DNA of 64,000 nucleotides from Chamaelirium japonicum (taxonomy: Eukaryota; Streptophyta; Magnoliopsida; Liliales; Melanthiaceae): contig OX393550.1 in NCBI GenBank assembly GCA_947650365.1, positions 100,268,972-100,332,971 on the forward strand, read 5' to 3'. The notes beneath the pieces were generated by a model. It did not search any database. It had not been told where the DNA came from and saw nothing but the letters and a program-made list of their open reading frames with translations. A program made the position numbers and the translations under genes. The stretch's first letter is position 1. Each line of letters starts with the position of its first letter. Positions 1 through 10,600 of this stretch are shown here, in pieces.

Positions 1-1294
1 ACCCTAGTTTGAGGGGACAATTTTGAAGAGAAAATTTGAAAGCTTTTGCTTTGATGGAGAGATCGTGAAGGTGTGTCCTTCGTTTGTCATCGTCTTCCTC
101 GTGGAGTTCTTCCGGCTTCTTCTCCTGATCTTCCTCGTCGACATCTACCTCCCCGCCATTCGTCTTCATCGGCATAACTATCCACATGGAGATCTTGAAT
201 CTCTTGGGTATTATCTTTCTTCTTCTTTTTGATATTATCATATTTTCCTTGGTTTCATGGCCTTTTGATCGCAACCCGTCATAGATCCGTAGTTCCTATA
301 ATCAACCATATTCCTTATTGTGGCTTGGCTTACTTGGTACATCGTTGGATCTTCATCCGAACCTTTTATTAGTCCATTGCATGAGCGCTACTTTGCTGAA
401 ACTATTATTTGCAACATCTTTTGAGATCTAATCTAATATTATTTCATGTTTTCTTTATTTGTCAATTTTTACACATGCTATGATGATTAGAGGCTATTCT
501 TTACAAAAATATGATTGTGGATAATTTGTGCTTGCTAAATTTTACTTTTTAGTTGCTAATTTAAATCATAACTTGTTCTAGAATTAACTAAGCTTCCGTG
601 TATCGCAACCAGGTTTGCATCAAAATGACACAACCCATATATGTTTAGCTCTATTAGGAAAGCAAAGTTTGGAGGCACCCTACATTTACAAGATACATCA
701 TTAGAGAATTGGGTAAAAGACTCTCTCTACTACTTCAACTATTGTTGATTCCTTCCTCTCTAATTTGATAGGTCATACCCAAAACAAGAGAAGGTTAAAC
801 TCGTCAAGAGGTAACTTGCAAAGCGGAGCAAAGGCCTTCTCCACCAGCCCCCAATCTCTCCTCGATCATAAACAGATTAGGTTGCTCCACCGGTGACAAC
901 ATACATCGTCGTTCTCTCTCCATTCTCCACCAATGAAGCTTTGATCTACCACCACCGATGAGATCATCCTATTTCCCCACTTTCCCGTACTTATTTTACA
1001 GGCCATACCCCACTTTTGGACTAGCAATTAATCCTTCCTTCATAGAAGCTACTACATTTTGTGTCCAACTTACTGCCTTCTCCACCATCCCTATATTATT
1101 TGTTCAACGGAATTCCTCGATCGATGCATGGCTCGGTCAAATGGTTCACTAATGAGTTAATTACTAAATATTCTTAATTTCAGTTTTCAAAATTATCAAA
1201 ACTCCAACTTTTTTAGATTTTTCTATCCCCTCTTCGATTATTTATATAGATAGAGTTTGCAACAATTGTAAACAAGTTTTAATCCCTAAAGAAA
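1..1294. other. Intergenic DNA, no supported gene
   Basis: AT-rich sequence with only short open frames. No domain, splice-supported exon or RNA gene could be recognised on either strand. If the GC-rich block to the right is a minus-strand first exon, later exons of that gene would lie here, but I could not pick any out. Confidence 0.4.
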
Positions 1295-1519
1295 TCAGGA
1301 AAAATGCAAGAGATTATCAAGAAAGAGGAAGTGCATACTCTGAATACTTACAGACCGAATATCTGGAAATAATCCACAGATCGGTCCACCGATTGCACGC
1401 TTCTGCAGGCGCAACAAAACAGGAACGGCCCTGGCGATGCCGCCGCCGCCGCGCCACAGCTCCAGCACCTCGAGGAGGATCCTCCGCCCTCCGGTTCCGA
1501 CGAGTAGGGGGACCCCCAT
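1295..1519 (-). CDS. Possible first coding exon of an unidentified minus-strand gene
   Basis: The 1295-2010 block is much more GC-rich than its surroundings and, read on the minus strand, looks like a plant 5' end: a GA/CT tract (1882-1926), 'ctagggttt'-type leader motifs, then an ATG at 1519. The open frame begins MGVPLLVGTGGRRILLEVLE and has a strong GTAAGT donor near 1347. Two other minus-strand frames are open across the same block, so the coding frame is uncertain. I do not recognise the protein, and no second exon was found to the left. It could instead be a non-coding GC-rich promoter or a gene fragment. Confidence 0.28.
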   Translation of the reverse strand: MGVPLLVGTGGRRILLEVLELWRGGGGIARAVPVLLRLQKRAIGGPICGLFPDIRSVSIQSMHFLFLDNLLHFS

Positions 1520-1881
1520 GAAACCCTAGATTCCAAGGGGAGACAATGGCGGCTGGTTCCAAAAACCCTAGCCCCGAGGGGGAGGAGGAAGGGGCGCGTG
1601 GAATCCCTAGCGGGGTGCGGATCGGGGTGGCGGCGATGGCTGAAGCGTGATTCACTCCGTAGGAGTGCGAGGGTGGAGGAGCAGAGCTTCCTTTTACTCC
1701 ACATCTCGCGATGCTTCGGAGGAGAAGATGGAGGGGAGGGCGGAATGCGGTGGCCGACGGACAAAGGAGGGAAGAGCGGCGGGGAGGCCGCGGTGGCGGT
1801 TTCAATCGTGAGAGAGAATTTGAGAAAGGCGTGAGAGAAAAAGGGATGTGCGAGAGGGGCGCGGGATTTGGGGAACTTAGA

Positions 1882-1926
1882 GTGAGAGAGAGAGAGAGAG
1901 AGAGAGAACGAGAGAGAGAGAGAGAA
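1882..1926. repeat. (GA)n microsatellite
   Basis: Interrupted GA dinucleotide tract of about 45 bp. It sits where the 5' leader of the candidate minus-strand gene would be, a common place for CT repeats in plants. Confidence 0.9.
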
Positions 1927-2013
1927 AGATAGGGCGTGAGAGAGAAATGGCGAGGGATTTGGGGTGCAGAGAGGAAAAGAGATGACAGGGGTACATTTGT
2001 GGTGGTTTAACAA

Positions 2014-2588
2014 TTCAGTGTATCAAAATGGTACAATTAGATAAAAACATCTTATTCACAAATTGTATTTCTAACATAGTTATATAATGTAAAAGTTGAA
2101 TAAATGCTCACCAAGGTATAGCATTAACAATTTGTTTCTGACAATTTGAGCACATGAATTTTGCATCACATTCTTCTCATGTTTTCTTGTGACAAGCATT
2201 ACAAGCCATATACCAATATCGTTGTCGGGGAGAAATACTTGCAATGGAAGCTCTAATTTGATGCATTTGTCTCTATATTTAAGTGTGTTACAAATAAGAT
2301 ACTTATTAATATATTATTAGATATTGAAGCAATGATTTAAATATTATCATGTCAGTGTTATTAAAGAAATAATTTAACTATTACCATGCCAGTAGCATTC
2401 AAAACTTGATCAATTGGCAGTACATGTCCCTTCTGAGTACTAGTAGATGTAATTGATTTATATATGATTGGAAATGAACTCTTTGAGTGTCAGATCAAGG
2501 ACATGTTTATTGTTTGTTTTTCTAAAACGATTAATCAAGCCAGTCATAATTGATTGCAAAATTCTATATAGTACATTATGATAAGACA
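2014..2588. other. AT-rich intergenic DNA
   Basis: Nothing recognisable is seen here. The stretch ends at the left edge of the copia LTR. Confidence 0.4.
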
Positions 2589-3306
2589 TGTTGAGATATG
2601 GCTCGACTGCAGCAGTCGTGCGCACAATCCAGTCCTCAGATAAAGTCGACGCGTCCATTGAAAAAAGGCGAGCGGTTGTCCCTAGGAGATCGTGCACATG
2701 ATTGTAGTGTCATGTGCGCGACTTTGGCTCCCGACATTGTTGACGCGTCCTTCAGCGAAAAGACAAGTCCGGCTTTAGGCAGTCGTGTGCACGACTGTGC
2801 CTGACAGCACGGGTTAGCCAAAGTTGAACACGATTTGACTTTCAAGAGTAAACTATTTTGAGGAAAATCTCGGTATTATGCTTATGTAACCTATTCCCTT
2901 AGTATATAAATAGGTCTAGGGTTTTAGGGATGATATTGTATTGAAGAGGAAACTTTAAGGGAGACTTGGAGAGGGTTTGGAAAAGAAGGAGGTGCTCTTG
3001 GGGAAAGAAGTTTATCTCGTTGGAGTTGGGCGTTACTTGTAACTCCATTTTGTTTTTCGTGATAGTAGATCGTCCGATCATCTTCGTCCGTGGTTTTTGT
3101 TGTAAGGGTTTCCACGTAAATCTCTCGAGTCTCTCTTTGTAGTTATTTCTTTCTTGCTTTGATATTTTTTTATTTGTGTTGGATTGCTTGTTAAGCATCG
3201 ATTCATTGGAGAATCATCTTATGCAATTGATCTAGATTGACCCATATTGTCATAATGATTCGATATCAGATTACTTATTCAGTGTCGTTTAAGAGAATCC
3301 GTAATA
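2589..3306 (+). repeat. 5' LTR of truncated Ty1/copia element, copy 1
   Basis: The left edge TGTTGAGATATGGCTC matches the left edge of the LTR at 35935, and similarity runs along the whole 0.72 kb, including the TATA-like 'agtatataaa' (about 2898) and the 'cacgtaaatctctcg' block (about 3110). It is followed directly by a primer-binding site complementary to initiator tRNA-Met (TGGTATCAGA at 3311). The right edge is set by comparison with copy 2 and may be a few bases off. Confidence 0.75.
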
Positions 3307-3310
3307 AAAT

Positions 3311-4093
3311 TGGTATCAGAATTTGATTCATCGCTCTTGATCAATTGTCATGACAACCAACCATTTGAAGGTATCGAATCTCAAAATCGACGTAGACAAA
3401 TTTGATGGAAAGACTAACTTCGTCTTATGGAAAGTTAGCATCAGTGATCTATTGATTCAGTAGGGTTTTTACAAAGCTCTATATGGTTTGAAAGCGAAGC
3501 TTGCAGATATATCGATGAATGATTGAGAAGAGTTTGATCTTTATGCCTGTAGCACAATCCGATCTTGTCTGGGAAAGAAGATCAAGTTTCTTATCATGTA
3601 TGAAAGTTCCACGATAATAATCTGGACGAAACTTGAAAGCCGGTACATGATAAAGTCTCTTACAAGTCGGTTGTTCTTGAAGCAACAGTTTTACAAGTTT
3701 TACATGAAGGAAGGTATTTTCATCCACTAGCACCTTCATAAATTCAGTCGGATTACGTCTGAATTATTGAATCACGAAGTAGATATCAAAGAGGAAGACA
3801 AAGTCCTTATCCTTCTCTCATCTTTATCGGTGCGCTATGAGTACCTCATTACGATGATGCTCTATAGGATGGAAACCATTGAATTGAAGAAAGTCACGGT
3901 AACCCTTCTATCCAATGATGTCAGAAAGAAGCTTTCAATTAGGAAGTTACAAGCAGAGGGTTCTGCCTTGTTTGTAGAGAGTGGAAGATCAAAGAACAAG
4001 GGTTGTTCCAAGGAAAAGTATAGATCTAAGTCTAGACCAACAAAAAATGTGGAGTGATATTACTGTCACAAGAGGGGTTATAAATTCGCAGAT
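3311..4093 (+). mobile_element. Ty1/copia PBS and gag fragment, copy 1 (degenerate)
   Basis: From the ATG at 3350 the reading gives MTTNHLKVSNLKIDVDKFDG, then a copia Gag (UBN2/DUF4219-type) sequence with 'LLSSL..RYEYLI' and 'TLLSNDVRKKL' segments. Several in-frame stops interrupt it (for example after 'DLLIQ' and 'DISMND'). The zinc-knuckle start 'YYCHKRGYKF' is present near 4055, but homology to copy 2 stops shortly after, near 4085. The element therefore has a 5' LTR, PBS and most of gag, but no protease, integrase, reverse transcriptase or 3' LTR. It is a dead fragment. Confidence 0.75.
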
Positions 4094-4121
4094 AACTTTA
4101 GTCCTCTGTCCGACTATGGCA

Positions 4122-4161
4122 CGAGATAGTATTTTTTTTGTAAGAGGCCCGAGATAGTATT
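4122..4161 (-). mobile_element. Ultra-short retroposed tail with 12-bp target duplication
   Basis: The 12-mer CGAGATAGTATT occurs at 4122-4133 and again at 4150-4161. Between the copies lie only 16 bp, a T run plus GTAAGAGGCC. Read on the minus strand this is a short 3' tail ending in poly(A). The arrangement (target duplication, A tail, almost no body) is what an extremely 5'-truncated LINE or SINE insertion would leave. See also 47080 and 61793. Confidence 0.55.
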
Positions 4162-4870
4162 AGATTTGTAATTATTTTGAGTGAGCACTATTTTTTAAAT
4201 TATTTTTTTAATAAAATTAATAATTCAAAAATCCACACTAGGCAATTTAGGCCTAATTTATGGTCAGAATATAATTAGGCCACGTGTAGTATCTCATATA
4301 AACCCACCGTGCAGTTAATTTAATCCTCATCTCTAACTTCTTTGACCTCGGTCAGCACGCGGAGTGATATTCTATTAGTAGATAGCGACATTAATAGCTA
4401 TAAAATTGACCGTCAGATTGGTTGCCTCTAAATTTTATTCATTCGAGGTATGCTCCTACATTAGACCACTTAACCAATAGAGTCGGGATTAAAAAGATGC
4501 TAATTTGATCAAAAGGCTGTGGCCATGGTGAATCGTGATCCGAGTACAATCCGAGATTGGTTTTTGTTGCTCTCACCGGAGGTACCATGTATAGTACACC
4601 GAGTTGGGAAAGACTGTCCGCTGCCCGAGACAAGTATGAGTCCAACAAGTTGAACAAAAGGTTTTTCCTTGATGACCACCAAGTTTGTCGCATTGCTCAA
4701 ACTAAGTACAACACTCAAAATGTAAACGCTACGTTTATGAACACCCAACTTGTGTGGAACCACTCACACATTCATACTTTATTCACTTGTGATAAAAATG
4801 TCCATAACATCAAATCACCTATTCTTTTGTAAAACTATAGATTCCTAAATGCAACTGTTTACGTTAGTTG
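4162..4870. other. Intergenic DNA
   Basis: No gene is supported. The frames around 4439-4832 overlap on both strands and show no conserved motif. Confidence 0.4.
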
Positions 4871-4879
4871 TGTTTAACT

Positions 4880-6085
4880 CGGGTGTACTCTGGCACAATA
4901 GAGAAAGTAAACTCCCGACCACCTCCCAACGGCCTCTGATAATGGTTTCGCGACAAGAAAGAATATAATTAGTGGGGGTTTCAGGTGACTTCTGGCGAAG
5001 GAATGGAGAAGCAAACGTCAGACTACATCTCGACAACCTCTGACGATGCAAAGAAGAAAGCAAACAATCAGTGACCTCACAACGATTTCCGACAAGGATT
5101 ACACTGCAAGAAAAGATACAACTAGTGGGGTTTCCAGCAACCTCTGGCGAGGGAATGGGGAAAGAAAACTTCTGACAACCTCCTGACAACCTCGGATGAA
5201 GGCTAGGTTCCATGCAAGCCAACATATCCAATTAATGTATAAAGCTAAATGTAACTTGACGTAACCTTGAAACAACTTCACTTTCTTCCTCTCGACATCA
5301 CCGACTCGACTCCAAAAATTATTAAATATATAAAGCTAAACACAACTTGACACAACCTAGATGCAAACCGAATGTAACCTGGATGTAATCTTAACGTAAC
5401 CCGAATGCAACCTAACGCAACCTATACATAACCTAAACGCATTCTGAACCTAACTTGAATGCAAAACCTAGACATAACCTAAACGTAACATGGACACAAC
5501 CTTACGTAACATGAACGTAAAACCTGAATGGACCCTGACATAAACTATAACACAACTTCACCTTCTTACCTTTTATTCATCGATGACTCGACTTGTTTTC
5601 TCCATTGCTTTACCGAAGGTCACTGGAAAGTCATCAGGAGCTTACTTTCTCCATCCATTCGACGGAGGTCACCAGAAACCCCACTACTTGTGTTATTTCT
5701 CACCGTGGAACTCTCGTCAGAGGTCGTTAGGAGGTTGCAGAGGGTTTGCTTTCTCCATTATTTTATCAGAAGTTGTAAAGAAGACGTCGAGAGTTTTATT
5801 TCTCTATTCCTCACCAGAGGTCACCGAAAAATTCACTATTTGTGCTTTTTTTTTTTTGCAACAGAACCCATGTTGGAGGTCTTTGGGAGGTTACCGGGGG
5901 TTTGTTTACTTTCTCTATTATTTCGCTGGAGATCGTCAGGATGTCACAAAGAATTTCTTTTCTCTATTCTTTTGTCAGAGGTCACTAAAAACCCCACTGC
6001 TTATATTTTTTTGCAACGGAACCCTTATCAGACGTCTTGGAGAGGTTGCCTTGAATTATCTTTTTCCGTTGTTTCGCTAAAGGAT
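4880..6085. repeat. Head-to-head tandem-repeat structure (about 155-bp units) around a 12-bp-like array
   Basis: At 5600-6080, plus-strand units recur at about 5665, 5817 and 5977, each with a '(g/a)gaggtcacc(a/g)(g/a)aaa' core, 'cccact..ttgt' and 'tttctctatt'. At 4880-5225 the same unit is present on the minus strand (at least two copies). The arms flank 5240-5560, a degenerate array with a period near 12 bp built from 'aacctgaacgta'-like words. The whole forms a large imperfect foldback. The open frames of 128-189 codons here come from the repeats. Confidence 0.65.
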
Positions 6086-6199
6086 ATTCAAATTTGACAC
6101 GCAAAATCAAGGTAAGGAGTTTCTTTGGGGTAACGTGCCTAAGGTACTTGACCAAAGATTGGTTTAGTGATAAGGATCGACAAAGAGATGCTTTAAGAG

Positions 6200-6895
6200 T
6201 AGGTCCCTCCAGTTGAAAAATATCTATCTTACCCCCTATATGTAGATGTCCAAGGAAATCACGTGAAGAACAAGTTTCAGTGATTCAGCTATAGCAATTT
6301 ACTACAATTATTTAACTGTAACATTTTTTTTTTTAAAAAAAAAAGATTTCTCAATTTTTTTTTGCTATAGTGATTTCACTGTAGCAAAGAGAAACGATTC
6401 GAAAATGAAGAATAACAATTGCTTCAATTGGTAGCAAGAGTAACAATTCGGTGATTGAAGAGTAACAATTGCTACAATGATTTCATTGTAACAAATTTTT
6501 TCTAAAATATTTCTTAAGCTTTTTTTGCTTCATAAAAATTCACTATAGCAAATAGTAACAATTAAAAAATGAAGAATAACAATTACTACAGTATTAGCAA
6601 GAGTAACAATTCGGTGAATGAAGAGTAGCAATGACTACAGTGATTTCACCGTAGCAAAAAAATTCATCGAGATGTATAAAAAAAAATGCTACAATGTCTT
6701 CACTGTAGCAAAGAGAAACAACTCAGAAGTGGAGAGTAACAATTGCTACAGTGGTAAAAATTGCTACAGTGAAATCATTATAGCAAAGACTAATAATTCA
6801 TATTTTAATATTAGGGATGTTTTTGTCCTTTAAAGAAGAGAAAAGTCAACACAGGTACTTGCTCTAATTCATCTTTTTCGGAAGCGATCTGATAC
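6200..6895. repeat. Cluster of short palindromes, family copy 1
   Basis: The stretch carries many copies of CTACAGTGA-type words facing their complement TCACTGTAG (for example around 6365, 6640, 6705, 6765). Each pair can form a 9-bp stem with a 2-3 base loop. They are joined by 'agtaacaattc' spacers. A second locus at 27790-28590 shares the flanks ('aaggaaatca(c/t)gtg', 'gtcctttaaag..aaaagtcaa'), so the two are copies of one dispersed element. Superfamily not assigned. Confidence 0.7.
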
Positions 6896-6899
6896 AAAT

Positions 6900-7414
6900 T
6901 GTCTATAATTTAGCTAAAACAATCTCATTAAAAGGACTTATTGCTATATTTTATTTTTAAATTTTTTTTTTTTATTATATCATGTGTATTTTTATTTTAA
7001 AATTTATTGGTGGCCATGAAATTATTTTGAACCTTCATCTAGTTTGAGCTAACTCGAGGAAAATCTCGTTGAATAAGGAGTGGAGGCTGGTATGGTCGGG
7101 GAGTTAACTTAGATAGAGACCCAAAATACGATAAAGGAGATATTATAAAATAAAAAAGAGCGAAATAATTAGACTCCTTAGCGTACTCATATTTAAACCC
7201 AGACAATGGGCACCACCAATTTGAAACTGTACAGGTGGGCTCCCCGCCTGGGCAGAAAGGGTAGGGTTAGTACTTAGTACACGACCTCCAATATTTAACA
7301 AAAGGTTTTAAAAAAAAAAATTCAGGGCGAGGGTTTCGTCCCTTTTTTGTCTCCACTCAGCTGCGCGATTTCCTCTGCACTCCCTCCCGTTGCTTCGCTC
7401 GACCCCTTCCTTCC
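6900..7414 (+). promoter_or_regulatory. Upstream region and 5' leader of NUP1
   Basis: The AT-rich DNA changes to GC-rich sequence at about 7325, where 'cgagggtttcgtcc' and a pyrimidine-rich stretch look like a plant 5' leader. A weak TATA-like 'ttataaaata' lies at about 7144. The transcription start cannot be fixed from sequence. The ATG at 7415 is chosen because the frame matches NUP1 family N-termini. An earlier ATG at 7347 opens a different frame. Confidence 0.4.
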
Positions 7415-7670
7415 ATGGCGACGTCGGCGTACGAGGGCGGAATCGGGGGGAAGTTCCGGAAGCGGCCGTTCCGGAGGGCCGCCGCGACGCCTTACGACCG
7501 CCCCCCGTCCGCCGCCCGCGGCCTCAGGGACCGCCCGTGGGCGGAGGCGGGGAGCAACGGCTGGCTCTCGAAGCTCGTGGATCCGGCCTCTCGATTCATC
7601 GCCGCTAGCGCCTCTAGATTGTTTTCCTCCTTCATCCGCAAGCGCTTAACCGCTCCCCCGGCGGTAGCAG
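7415..7670 (+). CDS. NUP1: NUP1 exon 1
   Basis: Residues 1-85, strongly GC-rich, with the basic N-terminus and the amphipathic 'LVDPASRFIAASASRLFSSF' segment. The donor GTTGGA at 7671 is weak. It is preferred because it keeps frame with exon 2 as EENHQSRQ. A donor at 7664 (GTAGCA) would also stay open but reads a less family-like sequence. Confidence 0.8.
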
Positions 7671-10600
7671 GTTGGAATTTTCCCCGTCGATTTCAGTGAA
7701 TTTCTGTGCTTGTTCTTCCATTCCCCCGCCCTTTGTTGCGTTGGCGTTGATTAGGGTTTTAGGATTTCTGTAGTCTTGGTGATATTCCCTGTTATGTGGT
7801 TGGATTTGTTGGAATTGGGAAGTATGGCTCCTTTTGCCGAGCGACTTATGCTGAATGCGAACTGTTGATCTCCTCAATTGGGTTTTGGAACACTTGATAA
7901 CATGATGCATTCAATTGAATACATGTTTTTGCTTGGTGAAGTTCAGACCTTGAGGAGAATAGATATCATTTTTAGGACCTCTTGCTAGCGAACTTTGAGG
8001 ATTCCTCTTACTAAATGATTGTAGAGTTCTTTACCATAACCATAACCATAACCATCAAGCCATGTCCCATTTACTTGGGGTCGACTTTATGAATCCTTCT
8101 TCGTCATTCATTTCTATTTAGGGCTATATCTGTTGTCAATTGAAGTTTTTCCATGTCTTTTCTATAACTTCAATCAATGTTACTCTATGTCTTTCACTCC
8201 TCCTTGGACCTTCCATAGTAATTTGAGACCCTCTCCTTATCAGGCAGCCTCTGCTCTACGTTGTACATGTCCAAACCATCTTAATCTATTCTCTATTATT
8301 TTGTCCTCAATTTGTGCTACTCCAACACTTTCTCTAATATACTCATTCATCACTCTATCCCTCCTGATTTTTCCACACATCCACCTTAGCAGTCTCATCT
8401 CTACCACGCCCATCCTATGAGCTTGAGCTCTCTTTAATGGAAAACATTCTGAATCATATAACCTTGTGGGTCTTATTGTTGTCTTGTAAAATTTACCTTT
8501 AAGTCTTAAAGACATACATTGATCAAAAAGCACTCCCGTGGCCCCTTCACTTTATCCGACCAACTCTAATCCTATTGGATATATGATATATCATTATTTA
8601 TCTCTCCATTCCTCTATATGACCGAACCAATATATCGAAAACCAGTGTTGTCAAGGCGACGAGGCTCGCCTGAGGCTCAGGGGCTGCTAGAGCCTGTGGT
8701 GTAAGACACAAATAGGGCACATGCCTTAGTTTTTAAGGTGTCAAAATATCTAATTTGCTTTTAAAAATTAATAATAATTGTAAAAAATTCTAAAATTTAT
8801 AAAAAATTTATATTTTATGAAAAAAATAAAATATAACTATTATTCAATTAATTCAACACATTAAAGGCATACAATACTTTTTACTCATAACTAGTGGCCA
8901 TCAAATGAACAATTTGAGCGACAATAATAATAACAAGTTATTATATGCAACATGCTAATTCATATTCATAAATTAAAGGCATACAATGCTCATAAGTGAT
9001 AATTGATAGGTGAGAACTCATAACCAATGTTGAGTAACAAAACCATCCATGATAGATTAACATTGTCTTAAATAGTTAAACAATTTTAATAGAGATATAG
9101 AGTAAGAGGTACAAGTACCAAAAAATAGAGAACACACTTGAAAAAAATAACAGAGGATATAAAATCATAAAACCCCCAATCACTCATCATCGTAATCAAA
9201 TAAACCCTTCACTTCGTCATCATTGCCATGGCCATTCCCATCACCAAAAGGCGCTTCATCTTCAACATAAACTTCATCATCTTCATAGTAACCAATTCAA
9301 CTTTTGGAAATAGTTCGGCATGGGGGTAACATTCGGTGTTTGGAAAAAAAAATTCCGGAAAGTTCGGAGTGAGTTTTACAAAAGTTTGGAAACACAAAAC
9401 ATTAAAATTTTTAATTTACATTAGCAATTTTATATATCCATATATCAAAATATAGAATTATAGTTAAAATAAAATCAGTATCATATTAAAAAACAGGCAA
9501 ATTCATGAATTATTTGCAAAATTCTTGAATAAACCGTGAATACTTCTAGATTTATTCACACTCTTGTCTGCCAAACAATTCGAAGCATAATTCGTTTGCC
9601 TTTGAGTTCGTGAATTATTCATGATATATTTTCAAAAAACCAGAGAATATTGTTACTATGGTTGGAAGAGGGCGATGGGTTGGAGAAGGGAATTGGTTTC
9701 CTTTATTTTACTGAAGCTAGCACCATTGGCTACTATAGTGGGCTTTCGTGATTGTGCAGAATCCCTAGCTATGTCGTCAACCAAAATGCTTAGCTTTCCA
9801 GTGTCCTGTTTGGATTCAAACAACTTAGCCAGACCTACTGGAGTTGAATGCGCATACTTTGTACCGATTCCAAGAAGTTTCCAGTACTACTTTGGCGTCC
9901 TATAAGCCATCTGGTCTTAAATTCTAAGTCCAAACTCGCAGAATTCTGCTTAAATTTGGTTCAAATTGTCAACATCTATTGTCACCTCTTCTGGTGGTTG
10001 TCGACACTCGACTGAAGCTACTTGTATGCTTCACTCTTATTTGAACTACATTTTGAGAATTTGCAGCAATGAAATAGCCATGGAAGATATGGCCTTTCTA
10101 TGGCAATGGTTGTGGTTAGTTGTTTATACCTATTAAACTAATACTATATGCTGAACTCTTTCGAGTTGTTAACCCCCAAAAGGTCTGGTGTTGGAGGACT
10201 GAAGTTTGGTAAATGCTTTTCTTCATGTTAGTGATGTCATGATGCTCCATTTTTCCCTATATATTACTTTTATTTTGTAAAAAATCCAGTAGTTGTTACT
10301 TGATTATCGTACATTCATACTCGATCATTCCTTATTCATTTTGGAGATGATTTCAGGAAAGACTGTATGGGGCCTTTGCACCTGGAACTGATACGATTTT
10401 CTGTTACACATTTTTTTGAACATAAGTTTGTAATTTTTTTTAATGAGCTTTTTTTTTTATAAAAGTTGAGCGTATGTAATAACTTTATATTCTATATGTT
10501 TTTGCCACTTGGCTACCTGTAATTGTTGGAATAAAAGTTTCCTTTCGAAAATAGTTTAGAACTGATGTAGCATGCAAGTGATCATTTGCTGACAATTTCA

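Noticed and set aside
5528..6097. 189- and 165-codon overlapping plus-strand frames
   Set aside because: They run through tandem units of about 155 bp in two phases and share no family motif.
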